Shown here: positions 34,234 through 43,681 of the stretch, piece after piece
How positions within the stretch are numbered: position 1 is the stretch's first letter
Layout: the number at the start of each line of letters is the position of its first letter
Assembly (NCBI RefSeq): GCF_028622095.1
Contig: NZ_CP115165.1
Coordinates: forward strand, 124,001-188,000
Reading direction: 5' to 3'
Length of the DNA stretch: 64,000 nucleotides
Origin: Deinococcus aquaticus
GTDB taxonomy: Bacteria > Deinococcota > Deinococci > Deinococcales > Deinococcaceae
Program-made: the position numbers and the translations under genes
The notes under the pieces: generated by a model
What the model saw: only the letters and a program-made list of their open reading frames with translations
Told to the model about the DNA's origin: nothing
The model's database searches: none

Positions 34234-35454
34234 TCAGAACTGCCGTAGCTGAATCTGCCGTATCTGAATCTGATAGACGCCGGACACGTCTTCCCTCCAG
34301 GCGAGGGTGGTGCGTCCGGCGTTGTCGGTGGTGACGCTGGGGCTGCGGGCGTCGCGGCGCGGGTCGCGGTTCTGCACGCCCAGCGCCTGCCAGTGCCTGC
34401 CGGTCCAGCGGGCGGCATGCACCTGCCCCAGGCCGCCGCGTTCCTGCACCCAGGCGAGGACGGCGTGCCCGGCGGGGTCGGTACTCAGGGTGTGGGCCGA
34501 GGCGAAGGCGGCACTGACCGGGCCGCCCAGCGGTTGCCAGCGGTGTCCGTCCCAGCGGGCAGCGTACAGGGTGTCCTGGCCGCCGTTGTCTTCAAGCCAC
34601 GCGGCGGTGGGCTGGTCCTGCCCGTCCAGCACGAGGCGGGGGGAGGCGACGTAGCCGGGCTGGTAGCGGTTCAGGGGGCCGCCGATGGGCTGCCACGCCT
34701 GCCCGTCCCAGCGGGCGGCGAGGACGCGGCTGGAGGTCACGTCGCCCTGAAGCCACGCCACGACGGGTTGCCCGGCGCGCGTGAGGGTCAGGGCAGGCGC
34801 GCGGGAGTAGGCGCGGCGGTCGTTGAAGACGGGGCCGCGCACCCAGCTGCGGGCCGCGTCGTTCCAGCGGCGCACGGTGAGCTGGCTGCCGTCGGGGCTG
34901 CGCAGGAATTCACCCCAGGCGAGGACCGCCTCGCCCTTCCAGGCAGCGACGGCGCGGGTGCGGGCGGCGTAGGGCAGGTCGTCGCCCAGGTAGCGCTCGG
35001 GCCAGTCCGTCCAGCCGCCGGGCCGCAGGGCGCGCAGGTGCACGATGTCGTTGTCGCCGTAGTTCTCGTTCCAGGCCAGGACGGCGCTGCCGTGACGGTC
35101 GGCGCTGAGGTTCAGGTTCGCGGCGGGGCGGGGGTGGCGGTCGTTCAGGCTGCCGGGGCCTCCCTGCTGGCCTCCGTCCTGGCGGGGCAGCGGCGTCCAG
35201 GGGTGGCCGGGCGCGGCCTTCCAGGCGCGCAGCGTGCGGGCCGTGAAGGTGCCCCGGCCACTGCTGAACTGCCCGCTGTCGCTGAGGGCCGCGAGGAACA
35301 CGGTGCCGTCCGGCGCGGCGGCCACCGCGACCTCCCGCACCGGGGCGCTCAGGGGCGGGGGCGTCCAGGGCGTGCCGGTCGGTGGGGCATTCCCTCCGGC
35401 CAGCGCGGCGCCGGGCAGGAGCAGGGCAGACAGCAGGGCGGGGCGGATCAGCAT
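34234..35454 (-). CDS. Secreted beta-propeller-like repeat protein
   Basis: A 406-residue protein with a signal peptide (LLSALLLPGAALAGG). At least six repeats of roughly 45-55 residues follow, with the pattern AARWDGHRWQPLGGP and an AWxQ or AWLED strand in each, as in beta-propeller or BNR/PQQ-type repeats. The function is unknown; it is probably on the cell surface or periplasmic. The start at ATG 35454 has GGAGG nine bases upstream; the frame extends further upstream through the murD region but that part is shadow. Confidence 0.82.
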   Translation of the reverse strand: MLIRPALLSALLLPGAALAGGNAPPTGTPWTPPPLSAPVREVAVAAAPDGTVFLAALSDSGQFSSGRGTFTARTLRAWKAAPGHPWTPLPRQDGGQQGGPGSLNDRHPRPAANLNLSADRHGSAVLAWNENYGDNDIVHLRALRPGGWTDWPERYLGDDLPYAARTRAVAAWKGEAVLAWGEFLRSPDGSQLTVRRWNDAARSWVRGPVFNDRRAYSRAPALTLTRAGQPVVAWLQGDVTSSRVLAARWDGQAWQPIGGPLNRYQPGYVASPRLVLDGQDQPTAAWLEDNGGQDTLYAARWDGHRWQPLGGPVSAAFASAHTLSTDPAGHAVLAWVQERGGLGQVHAARWTGRHWQALGVQNRDPRRDARSPSVTTDNAGRTTLAWREDVSGVYQIQIRQIQLRQF

Positions 35455-35547
35455 CGGGAAGTACCTCCGGGCGGGTCGGGTCCCTGTGATTGTCCTCTCC
35501 GGGAATCGCAGAACACAAGGGCGCGGCGCTGTTCTATGGTGGGTGGC

Positions 35548-36843
35548 GTGAAGCTTGACGGGGTGCTGGTGTACGGGTTGGGGCGAAGTGGGCGCGGCGC
35601 GGCGCGGTTCCTGGCGCGGGAGGGCGTGCGCGGCGAGTGGCTGGACGCGCGCCCGGCGGCAGAGGACCTCGCCCTGATGGACGAACTCGGCTGGGCGCAG
35701 GGGGACGTGACGCGGCCTTACCGGACGGTGGTGGCCGCGCCGGGCGTGCCCATCGACCACCCGGACCTGACGGCCCTGCGGGCGGCGGGAGCCGAGGTGA
35801 TCGGTGAGGTGGCGCTCGCGGCGCGGCTGCGGCCCGCGTTGCCGATGGTGGGCGTGACCGGCACGGCCGGGAAGGGCAGCACGACGGTCCTGATCGCGCA
35901 CCTGCTGCGCGCGTGCGGCCTGAACGCCCGCGAGGGCGGGAACATCGACCCGCCGCTGCTGGACGTGGTGGACGACGCCGGGGTGGCGGTCGTGGAACTC
36001 AGTTCCTTTCAGCTGGAGCGGGTGCCGGGCGTGCGGCTGCCGGTGGCGGTCATCACGAACCTGGGCGTGGATCACATCGACCGGCACGGCACGGTCGGGG
36101 CGTACCACGCGGCCAAGTTGAACATCACGGCGGCGCAGGAGGCCGGGGACGTGCTGATCGTCCCGGCAGACCTGACCGTGCCCACGCGCGCCCACCTTCA
36201 GCCCTTCACGCCCGCAAAGCTGGCCCTGGCCGACGGGACGCCCGTGCTGGACGCCGACGCACTGCCGGACGGCATTCACCCGGCGAACGCGGCGGCGGCC
36301 GTCCTAGCGGCCGAGGCACTGCTGCGCCACCTGGGACGCCCGGTGGACGCGGCGGCGCTGGGCGCGGCACTCGGCACGGCCGCGCCCGTGAAGGGCCGCT
36401 TCGAGACGGTTGCCCGCGTGGGCGGCGTGCGGTTCATCGAGGACTCCATCGCCACGCGCACGCTGGCCGTGCAGGCGGCGCTGGAACGGGCCACGCCTCC
36501 GGTCGCGTGGCTGGTGGGCGGGCGTGACAAGGGCGCGGACCTCGCGCCGCTGCGGGAGGCGGCCGCCGGGCGGGTCGCGCAGGTCATCGCGTTCGGAGAG
36601 GACGGCGAGGCCCTGGCCCGCGAATTGGGCCTCCCCTACCGGGTCGTGCCGGGCGACACCGGCGACGAGAGCATGGACCGCGCCGTGCAGGCCGGCCTGG
36701 ACGCCCTGAACGGCCAGGGAACGGTGCTGCTGGCCCCGATCGGGACGAGCTTCGATCAGTTCCGGGATTACCGGGCGCGCGGCGAGAGCTTCAGCCGCGC
36801 CGCGCGGGCCCTGGCCGACGCCAGCGCCGGAGGCCGCGCGTGA
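35548..36843 (+). CDS. murD: UDP-N-acetylmuramoyl-L-alanine--D-glutamate ligase MurD
   Basis: A 431-residue Mur ligase. It has an N-terminal Rossmann domain (VYGLGRSGRGAARFL), the ATP loop GVTGTAGKGSTTVL (about residue 105), ELSSFQLERVPG, NLGVDHIDRHGT, and the C-terminal domain with VGGRDKGADL and LLAPIGTSFDQFRDY. It adds D-Glu in peptidoglycan precursor synthesis. The segment usually read DSKAT is DSIAT here. GTG 35548 follows TATGGT by seven bases; ATG 35536 lies within that hexamer, so the GTG is preferred. Overlaps ftsW by four bases. Confidence 0.93.
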   Translation: MKLDGVLVYGLGRSGRGAARFLAREGVRGEWLDARPAAEDLALMDELGWAQGDVTRPYRTVVAAPGVPIDHPDLTALRAAGAEVIGEVALAARLRPALPMVGVTGTAGKGSTTVLIAHLLRACGLNAREGGNIDPPLLDVVDDAGVAVVELSSFQLERVPGVRLPVAVITNLGVDHIDRHGTVGAYHAAKLNITAAQEAGDVLIVPADLTVPTRAHLQPFTPAKLALADGTPVLDADALPDGIHPANAAAAVLAAEALLRHLGRPVDAAALGAALGTAAPVKGRFETVARVGGVRFIEDSIATRTLAVQAALERATPPVAWLVGGRDKGADLAPLREAAAGRVAQVIAFGEDGEALARELGLPYRVVPGDTGDESMDRAVQAGLDALNGQGTVLLAPIGTSFDQFRDYRARGESFSRAARALADASAGGRA

Positions 36844-37946
36844 GCGTTCAGCTGATCATCGCGCAGATCATCCTGATGAGCCTGGGCCTGCTGGGCATCG
36901 CGACGGCTGAACCGGACAAGATCCTCGATCACGGCGGCAAGGCCCTCATCGCCATCGTGCTGACGCTCATGCTGGCCCGGCTGCGTCCCCGGGCGTTCCT
37001 GCGGGTCGGCCCGTGGTTCTGGGGGTTCACGCTGTTTCTGCTGCTGCTCGTGCCGTTCATCGGGGTCGGCACGGCCGAGAGTGAAGGCACGCGCCGCTGG
37101 CTGGAGTTCGGCCCGGTCCGCTTCCAGCCGTCCGAGCTGGGCAAACTGGGACTGGTGCTGATGCTCGCGTCGTTCTTCGCGCGGCGCGGCGTGCAGAAAA
37201 AGCTCATCAGCGCCACCGGCATGATCCTGCTCACCACCATCCTGGTGCTCGTCCAGCCGGACCTGGGCACCAGCGTCCTGATGTTCGGGCTGGGCATCAT
37301 CCTGATGTACGCCGCCGGCGTGCGCATCAGCAACATCAGCGGGCTGCTGCTGGCGATCACCATGATGATCCTGCCACTGCTCGGCACGTACCTCGAACGC
37401 CACCCGTACATCATGTCCCGCCTCACCTCGCACAAGGACGCCGAGCAGATCCGCGAGATCGGCCTCGACCAGATCGGCATGGCGCACCGAGACCTGAACT
37501 TCGGCGGCCTGTGGGGCCAGGGCCCCGACGGCCTGCGCTTCAACTACTTCGGCGAGCACACCGACATGATCGTCGCGTCCATCGGCTTCACCTCCGGGCT
37601 GCTGGGCGTGGCCATGCTGCTGTTCGCTTACTGGCTCATCGTCGCCACCGCCCTGGAAGTCGCTCACCTCGCCAGCCGCGTGCGCCCCATGACGCCCGAG
37701 ATTCACGGCGCCAGCATCCTCGCCATCGGCGCGATGTTCATGATCGTCGGGCAGGCCTTCGTGAACCTCTGCGTCGCCGCCGGCGTCTTCCCCGTCACGG
37801 GCGTGCCGCTACCGCTCGTCAGTTACGGCTTTTCCAGCATGCTGACCATGAGCCTCGCCATGGCCATCATCCACTCCGCCATGCGCGAGGTGCGCCGCCA
37901 CCTTCCGGAAGAAAGCCCGGACGCCCTGCCCCTCAGCGCCGACTGA
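36840..37946 (+). CDS. ftsW: FtsW/RodA/SpoVE family peptidoglycan polymerase
   Basis: A 368-residue SEDS protein with about ten membrane segments. It shows the family signatures GTRRWLEFGPVRFQPSELGK, VLVQPDLGTSVLM, and GVPLPLVSYGFSSMLTM. The catalytic Asp equivalent is in the extracellular loop after ERHPYIMSRL. Coupling to murD (GTGA overlap) supports FtsW, the division-specific polymerase, over RodA. Confidence 0.93.
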   Translation: MSVQLIIAQIILMSLGLLGIATAEPDKILDHGGKALIAIVLTLMLARLRPRAFLRVGPWFWGFTLFLLLLVPFIGVGTAESEGTRRWLEFGPVRFQPSELGKLGLVLMLASFFARRGVQKKLISATGMILLTTILVLVQPDLGTSVLMFGLGIILMYAAGVRISNISGLLLAITMMILPLLGTYLERHPYIMSRLTSHKDAEQIREIGLDQIGMAHRDLNFGGLWGQGPDGLRFNYFGEHTDMIVASIGFTSGLLGVAMLLFAYWLIVATALEVAHLASRVRPMTPEIHGASILAIGAMFMIVGQAFVNLCVAAGVFPVTGVPLPLVSYGFSSMLTMSLAMAIIHSAMREVRRHLPEESPDALPLSAD

Positions 37947-37965
37947 CGGGGAGAAGAGAAAAGAG

Positions 37966-38001
37966 TCGTGGGCAGCGAAGGGAACTCCTCGCTGCCCACG
38001 A
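37966..38001 (+). terminator. Hairpin after ftsW
   Basis: TCGTGGGCAGCGA pairs perfectly with TCGCTGCCCACGA across ten bases; no T run. Confidence 0.7.
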
Positions 38002-38047
38002 TCCTCAGCTACCGCCCGGCCCTGGCCTGCTCAGCCAGAATCGGGTT

Positions 38048-38182
38048 ATACGGATTCCGTCTGTTTCGTTCACAACCCGGCAGGGCACCGGGTTGCCAAC
38101 TCCACGCCCGGAATCCTCTCTGCTCCTGCTCGCGTCCGCTCGGATGGAACGGTTTTTGCAAACCATTCCATCGGAGTCCGTA

Positions 38183-38183
<1 letters not shown>
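38048..38183. repeat. Full-length CGGANTCCGTA foldback repeat
   Basis: A 136-base element. Its ends are imperfect inverted repeats: ATACGGATTCCG on the left, and ATACGGACTCCG read inward from the right. It contains a hairpin AACCCGG/CCGGGTT (38074-38094) and a longer one, GATGGAA-C-GGTTT opposite AAACC-A-TTCCATC (near 38134-38171). The right end CCGTA is followed directly by TTA, the stop codon of mglA. Shorter relatives occur near 15127, 30680, 51293 and 59025. Confidence 0.8.
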
Positions 38184-38773
<590 letters not shown>

Positions 38774-38843
38774 GGACGGGTTCTCCTGTGACGCCGGGTC
38801 AGGGTGAGGGGAGCGGGCAGGTCAGCCGGGGGCAGGAGCAGGT

Positions 38844-39329
38844 TCAGCCGAGCAGATCGTCGAGGAGCGCGCTGGCGCCCTGGCTGAAGTCCTCGCCGAG
38901 TTGCACCGGGGGGATGTCCTTGAGTTCCTCGAGAATCGAGGCGATCTGCGTGATGCTCTTCTTGGCGTACACCTTGACCTTGCCCAGTGGGACGCTGGCG
39001 TCGAAGATCAGGGTCAGCAGGGAGTCCGCGCCGACCGATTCGACGTACAGGGTGCCGTTCTCACCCTGGTGAATCTGCTCGCTGAACGTCCGTTCGCCCA
39101 GCATGTTCGCCAGGGCGGCGGTGGCGGCGGCGTTACTGGCGACCAGCGTGGCGACGCTGTCCAGCGCGGGCGGGCGCGGAGCCCACAGCGCCTCTTTGTG
39201 GGAGAGCACGAAGCCCTTGCGGTCGACGAGCAGGCCGTAGCGCACGCCCGTGGTTTCCAGCAGGTCCTGAATCACCTGGTCCACACGCTCGAAGGCGTCT
39301 CCGTACAGCGCCAGTGAAGGTTCGATCAT
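38844..39329 (-). CDS. mglB: MglB-type Roadblock/LC7 GAP
   Basis: A 161-residue Roadblock/LC7 protein ([18 protein letters not shown], then [19 protein letters not shown], then [20 protein letters not shown]). MglB dimers are the GTPase-activating partner of MglA, encoded 70 bases downstream in the same operon. TATACT on the minus strand lies nine bases before the ATG. Confidence 0.93.
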   Translation of the reverse strand: MIEPSLALYGDAFERVDQVIQDLLETTGVRYGLLVDRKGFVLSHKEALWAPRPPALDSVATLVASNAAATAALANMLGERTFSEQIHQGENGTLYVESVGADSLLTLIFDASVPLGKVKVYAKKSITQIASILEELKDIPPVQLGEDFSQGASALLDDLLG

Positions 39330-39468
39330 ATAGCTGCCAGTATATGAAGCTATTCACACAAGAGCCTGACGGTTCGGGTGGCAGGCGTGAATTAATCCGC
39401 GTGGGCGGGCCGTGAACCTGACGGGCTGCTCACCCGCAGGCGGGGGCGGCGGCGTTACACTCGCCCGC

Positions 39469-41442
39469 GTGAGGATCAGGGGCGTTCAGGGCAGGGACCG
39501 GCAGGAAGGCACGGAAGTTCAGGCGGGCAGGCGGCGGCTGGGATGGCTGGGCAGAGCGGCGCTGCTGTCGGCGCTGCTGGCGTCGGGCGTGGCGGCCGCG
39601 CGGCCCGTGGCCATCGGTGGGCTGCGGCAGAGCGCAGGCCTGGATTCGCGTCAGTTCGTGAGCGGCGAGGCGCTGGCCGTGTGGACCCTGCCGCGCCTGG
39701 GGGTTGCGGTCCGGAACGACCCGCAGGACCTGCGGCTGCAACTGGGAGGGCGGGAACTGCAGTTCTCGCCGCGCAGCGGGTGGCGCGCCACCGGGTTCAC
39801 GCTGGGCGCGCGGCTGCCCGCGCCGGAACTGGCCGGCGGCAGTCTGTTCGTGCCGCTGGCGGCCCTGTCGGCGCTGGGTGTGCCGGTGCTGGCCGACACG
39901 CCGGACCTGCTGGACTTCGCGGCTCCGGCCCGCGTGCCCAGTGGGACCCTGCCTCCCAGCCCGGCCCCGTCCAGCGCCGCGCCGGTCACGGCTCCCGGGA
40001 CGCCCGTTCCGGTCAGCCCGCGTGCCCCGGCCCAATCCGCTCCGGCCCAGTCGGCTCCAGCTCTGTCTGCCCTGCCCACACCGCCTTTCCTGCTGACCGC
40101 GAACCTGAATACCGTCCGGGTGAGCCGCAGCATGCACCGCAGCGTGGAGGTGCAGCGCGTGGTGCTGGAATTCAACGTGCCGGACCCGCGCGTGATCGCG
40201 TACAGCGTGACTCGTGAAGCGAACGGCCTGCGCGTCACGCTGCCCGGCGTGAGCGGCTCGCCCGTGCAGCAGACCCTGGAATCCGGGGACGCCCTGCAAC
40301 TGGAACTCACGGGCACCGGCAGCGCCCTGTTCCTGGGCACCGGCGGCGGCCGCAGCGAGATCTTCACGCTGGACAGCCCGGCGCGCGTGGTGATCGACAC
40401 GACCACGTACACCGATACCAGCGTGCCGCCGCCCGTGAACCCGGACACGCTGCCCGCCGGGGTCACGTACCGCCAGCAGGGCAAACTGCACCTGCTGAGC
40501 TTCGACCCGGCGCTGTACCAGACGCGGGTGGTGAGTGCCCCGGCCGGGCGGGCCAGCGGCGTGGCCGACCTCGTGCGCAGCGCGGGGGGAGTGGCGGGCG
40601 TGAACGGCGGGTACTTCGACCCGGCCTCGCAGTTGCCGGTGGACCTCGTCGCCACGAACGGCCTGATGACGGCCGGCAGCCTGGAGAAACGCGCCACGCT
40701 GGGCATCACCGCCCAGGGCGACACGCTGTTCGGTTACCCCCGCCCCCGCTACGTTCTGAGCGGCGCGGACGCCCTCGGCGCGCCGTACAGCGTCACCGTG
40801 AACAGCGTGCGCGCCCGGCCCGCCCCGGACCTGCTGACCGCGTTCGTCGGGGACGGCCGCAGCGGTGTCGGCGCGGACAACCTGACCACCCTGTACGTCA
40901 CGCCCGGCGCGGGTAGCGTCCTGCGGGCCTTCACGGGGACTGTCGTTCCGCCCGCCGGCACGCTGGCCCTGACGTTCGACCACGCCCGCTTCCCGCAGCT
41001 GCCCCGCGCGGCCGGGGCGGCCCTGAACGTAGCCCTCGACTGGCGCGCCACCGACGCCCCCTGGGCCGGCGCGGTCGACGCCCTGAGTGCCGGGCCGCTG
41101 CTGGTGCAGGGCGGGAAGGTCGTGCTGGACCCGGCCCGCGAGGGGTTCAACACGAACGCCAGCATCTGGCGGCCCACCCGGCAGGTGGCGTTCGGCACGC
41201 TGGGCGGCCGACCCACCATCGCGTTCCTGGAGTACGGCAGTCCCGAGACCTTCGCGGCCGCGCTGGCTGGGGCGGGCGTGCGGGACGCCGTGCGGCTCGA
41301 CAGCGGCAGCAGCGCCACCGCCTACGTCACGGGCGGGTACGCCGACCTGGGCGGGTACCTGAACACCGTCTGGAGCCGCACCGTGCCCAACGCGCTGGTG
41401 CTGGTACCGCGCCCCGGCACGGCCGCCGCCGCGAAGAAGTAA
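39469..41442 (+). CDS. Secreted phosphodiester glycosidase family protein with stalk and AMIN-like domains
   Basis: A 657-residue exported protein. The N-terminus is basic with a signal segment [18 protein letters not shown] copper-amine-oxidase-N-like stalk domain follows (about residues 50-150), then a Pro/Ala/Ser linker. Next comes an AMIN-type beta domain (about 200-320) and a C-terminal NAGPA/phosphodiester glycosidase domain with [26 protein letters not shown] and [12 protein letters not shown]. Such domains often act on cell-wall polymers. GTG 39469, seven bases after TACACT, is preferred over an upstream ATG. Confidence 0.87.
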   Translation: MRIRGVQGRDRQEGTEVQAGRRRLGWLGRAALLSALLASGVAAARPVAIGGLRQSAGLDSRQFVSGEALAVWTLPRLGVAVRNDPQDLRLQLGGRELQFSPRSGWRATGFTLGARLPAPELAGGSLFVPLAALSALGVPVLADTPDLLDFAAPARVPSGTLPPSPAPSSAAPVTAPGTPVPVSPRAPAQSAPAQSAPALSALPTPPFLLTANLNTVRVSRSMHRSVEVQRVVLEFNVPDPRVIAYSVTREANGLRVTLPGVSGSPVQQTLESGDALQLELTGTGSALFLGTGGGRSEIFTLDSPARVVIDTTTYTDTSVPPPVNPDTLPAGVTYRQQGKLHLLSFDPALYQTRVVSAPAGRASGVADLVRSAGGVAGVNGGYFDPASQLPVDLVATNGLMTAGSLEKRATLGITAQGDTLFGYPRPRYVLSGADALGAPYSVTVNSVRARPAPDLLTAFVGDGRSGVGADNLTTLYVTPGAGSVLRAFTGTVVPPAGTLALTFDHARFPQLPRAAGAALNVALDWRATDAPWAGAVDALSAGPLLVQGGKVVLDPAREGFNTNASIWRPTRQVAFGTLGGRPTIAFLEYGSPETFAAALAGAGVRDAVRLDSGSSATAYVTGGYADLGGYLNTVWSRTVPNALVLVPRPGTAAAAKK

Positions 41443-41446
41443 GTGA

Positions 41447-41488
41447 GGAGTGGGAATGGACTTCGGTGCACTGCCCGCTTCCCACTCC
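41447..41488. terminator. Hairpin between converging genes
   Basis: GGAGTGGGAA pairs with TTCCCACTCC across 22 bases. Confidence 0.6.
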
Positions 41489-41506
41489 CGACTGCCTACT
41501 CCCCCT

Positions 41507-42049
41507 TCATACCCGCACGTTGATCAGTTCCATCAGGCGCAGGTAGGCCTGCGCGGTCACCTGCACGTCCCCGAACGAGCGGTGGCGGCCGCCGGGCGCG
41601 AAGTTCAGACCCAGGCGGTCGGCCAGGACCGTCAGGTTGTGCGCGCGCTCTTTCGGGAAGGCGCGGCGCGAGAGTTGCACGGTGCAGTGCTCGCTGGCCG
41701 GCGCCCACGTCAGGCCTTGCCGCTGGGCGTTGGCGCGCATGAAGCCGCCGTCGAAGCCGATGTTGTGCGCCACGACCGGCCAGCCATTCACGTACTCGAT
41801 GAATTCCGGCAGGACTTCCGCGATGGTCGGGGCGGCGCGGACCATGGCGTTGCTGATGCCGTGCACCTGCTCGGCCCGCCAGGGGATCAGCAGGGTCTGG
41901 CCGTCCGGGGTGGTGGGGCGCACCAGCGTCTCGTACTTCAGGTGTTCCTGCACCTGACCGTCCACGATCCGCACCGCGCCGATTTCCACGATGCCGTCCC
42001 GTTCCGGTGAGAGGCCCGTGGTTTCAAGGTCGAACACGACAACATTCAC
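41507..42049 (-). CDS. dnaQ: DnaQ-like 3'-5' exonuclease
   Basis: A 180-residue DEDDh exonuclease. Exo I is [20 protein letters not shown], Exo II is [13 protein letters not shown], and Exo III carries the His-Asp pair in [12 protein letters not shown]. It may be the proofreading epsilon subunit of DNA polymerase III or a stand-alone repair exonuclease; it is slightly shorter than E. coli DnaQ and lacks an obvious clamp-binding tail. A GTG start sits seven bases after TACGCT. Confidence 0.88.
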   Translation of the reverse strand: MNVVVFDLETTGLSPERDGIVEIGAVRIVDGQVQEHLKYETLVRPTTPDGQTLLIPWRAEQVHGISNAMVRAAPTIAEVLPEFIEYVNGWPVVAHNIGFDGGFMRANAQRQGLTWAPASEHCTVQLSRRAFPKERAHNLTVLADRLGLNFAPGGRHRSFGDVQVTAQAYLRLMELINVRV

Positions 42050-42109
42050 GCCCCGCAGCGTAGCGCGTGCGGGGCGGAGCTTCTGTGGGGTGTGAGGTGT
42101 GCGTGGCGT

Positions 42110-43015
42110 TCAGGTGGGGGCAGTCAGGGCCGCCAGGGCTTCCTCCTTGCCCTTGGCCTCGACCTCGATCCAGGGAACGTCGTGGTAGGCACTGGGCAGG
42201 TGGGTGATCAGGTGACTGTGGCGGCGGTCCTGGGGGCCGTCGATGCCGTTGCTGAGGTGCACGACCTGCCAGTCAGGGGGGGTCCAGGTGCGGCGGGCAC
42301 TCAGGACCCACTCGCGGACGCTGGGGTGTTCCTGGTCGGGCAGACGGTCGTGGATGACGTGGTGGTGCGCGTCGAACACCAGAGGGATGCCGGTGGCCTC
42401 GCAGACGGGCAGCAGGTCGCGGGGGCTGTAGGCGCGTTCGTCGTTCTCCAGGCCCAGGCGCAGGCGAACCGCGTCTGGGAGGTCGGGGATCAGGTCGCGC
42501 AGTTCGGCGGCGCGGCCGCCCTTGCCGCCGTGCAGCAGCAGCAGGTTCCAGGGGGTGCGGCTCAGGCCCAGGCTGTCCATGACGTGGGCGTGGGTGGTGA
42601 TGGCCCGCAGGCTGTTCTCGCGGACTTCGGGGCGGTCGCTGTTCAGGACGATGAACTGCTCGGGGTGCATCAGCACGCGGATACCGGCGTCCGTGAAGGC
42701 CTGTCCGGCGCGGGTCAGTTGCGGGGCGAGGTGGGTCAGGACGGCCGCGCCCGTGTCGTCTCCGGCGAGGTCCAGCATGGGGAACAGACTGGAACTCAGG
42801 CGGTACAGCCGGATGCCGCGCGCCTGACAGAAGGTGGCGGCGGCGCGCAGGCAGGCGATGTTGTCGGCGTACAGGTCCAGCAGCGTGCCCTCGCGCGCGG
42901 CGGGGGTCAGGGCACGGTAGCGGGTGAGGGTGATGGTCCGGAAGCGCACCTCAGGGCCGCTGGTCAGGCATACGAGACCGTAGGCAGGGCCGCCCGCGTT
43001 CGGGGTGGCTGTCAC
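42110..43015 (-). CDS. uvsE: UV DNA damage endonuclease UvsE
   Basis: A 301-residue UVDE-family TIM-barrel endonuclease. [19 protein letters not shown] opens the protein, followed by [36 protein letters not shown] and [11 protein letters not shown], which hold the metal ligands. It nicks 5' of UV photoproducts and other lesions, an alternative to UvrABC known in D. radiodurans. GTG 43015 overlaps the stop codon of the DUF2256 gene upstream (GTGA). Confidence 0.95.
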   Translation of the reverse strand: MTATPNAGGPAYGLVCLTSGPEVRFRTITLTRYRALTPAAREGTLLDLYADNIACLRAAATFCQARGIRLYRLSSSLFPMLDLAGDDTGAAVLTHLAPQLTRAGQAFTDAGIRVLMHPEQFIVLNSDRPEVRENSLRAITTHAHVMDSLGLSRTPWNLLLLHGGKGGRAAELRDLIPDLPDAVRLRLGLENDERAYSPRDLLPVCEATGIPLVFDAHHHVIHDRLPDQEHPSVREWVLSARRTWTPPDWQVVHLSNGIDGPQDRRHSHLITHLPSAYHDVPWIEVEAKGKEEALAALTAPT

Positions 43016-43191
43016 GGGCGGTCCCGTTTGGCGGCGGCGCGACAGCGGTCCGAGCAGTACAGGACGTTGTCCCAGTCGCGTTCCCATTTCTTGCGCCACG
43101 TGAAGGGCAGGCCGCAGTGGGCGCAGGGTTTGCTGGGGCGTTCGCTGGGCTTGCGGCCTCCGCCGGGGCGCTTGGCAGTGGTGGGGCTCAT
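43012..43191 (-). CDS. DUF2256 small zinc-binding protein
   Basis: A 59-residue protein easily missed by size filters. A Lys/Arg/Pro-rich start leads to [18 protein letters not shown] and then [15 protein letters not shown]. The CxxC and CxxxC pairs with the WRKKW core are the DUF2256 signature. Genes of this family are repeatedly found beside photolyase/cryptochrome or UvsE genes. Its TGA overlaps the uvsE start codon, so the two are coupled; a role in light-damage repair is inferred. Confidence 0.9.
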   Translation of the reverse strand: MSPTTAKRPGGGRKPSERPSKPCAHCGLPFTWRKKWERDWDNVLYCSDRCRAAAKRDRP

Positions 43192-43282
43192 GCTTCCGAG
43201 TGTGCCTGCTGGGGTGGGGGCAGAGTGTGCGATCCCTCCGGGGTGGCCTTCATGGTGAGTGAAGAGGGGTGTCCTCCAGTTT

Positions 43283-43296
43283 TGAAAGCGCTTTCA
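43283..43296 (+). promoter_or_regulatory. LacI-family operator, upstream copy
   Basis: A perfect 14-base palindrome TGAAAGCGCTTTCA with the central CG typical of LacI/CcpA-type sugar regulators. A TTGAAA -35-like hexamer overlaps it and TATAGG follows at 43301, though the spacing is short for a promoter. Confidence 0.75.
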
Positions 43297-43503
43297 GAAC
43301 TATAGGCATCCTGGCCGGCTGCACGACATGAGGGTCCGGCGAACGGCAGGCAAGAGCCCAGTACCCCGGCACACCCGGGCCATCAGACTGATCTGCATTC
43401 CGGCCGTCTGGAAGGGGCAGATCATCCTTTCTGGGCCCAGAGCGGAGGTCTGATGCCCGAACAGCCCCGGCGTACGCCGACCTTCACGCTTACCCCGGAA
43501 GCC

Positions 43504-43532
43504 TTGACAGCGTTTTCAGAATTGCTTAGGCT
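43504..43532 (+). promoter_or_regulatory. Promoter with second LacI-type operator for GH16 gene
   Basis: TTGACA, 17 bases, then TAGGCT. TGACAGCGTTTTCA (43505-43518) overlaps the -35 and matches the upstream operator at 12 of 14 positions. Repressor binding here would exclude RNA polymerase. Confidence 0.75.
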
Positions 43533-43681
43533 CAGGCCGTACAGACAGCCCAGCAGGAGCCGCGCTCCTACCCACGCCCACCGGCCTCTCCCGTTTCCGG
43601 GCCGCCCCGTTCTGCCGTCCCACACGGCCCCGTCTGCGCGGGTCCGGTGGCAGCAGGTCCTCTTGCACCCCAGGAGTCAGC

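Larger units (their letters stand above)
43192..43681. other. Long regulatory region of the GH16 gene
   Basis: No gene is supported in these 490 bases. They hold two LacI-type operators, a consensus-like promoter and an untranslated leader of about 140 bases ending in AGGAG before the ATG at 43682. Confidence 0.65.

Noticed and set aside
34393..35547. Long plus-strand extension upstream of murD
   Set aside because: It is the antisense of the secreted repeat protein; murD has its own -10 element and start.
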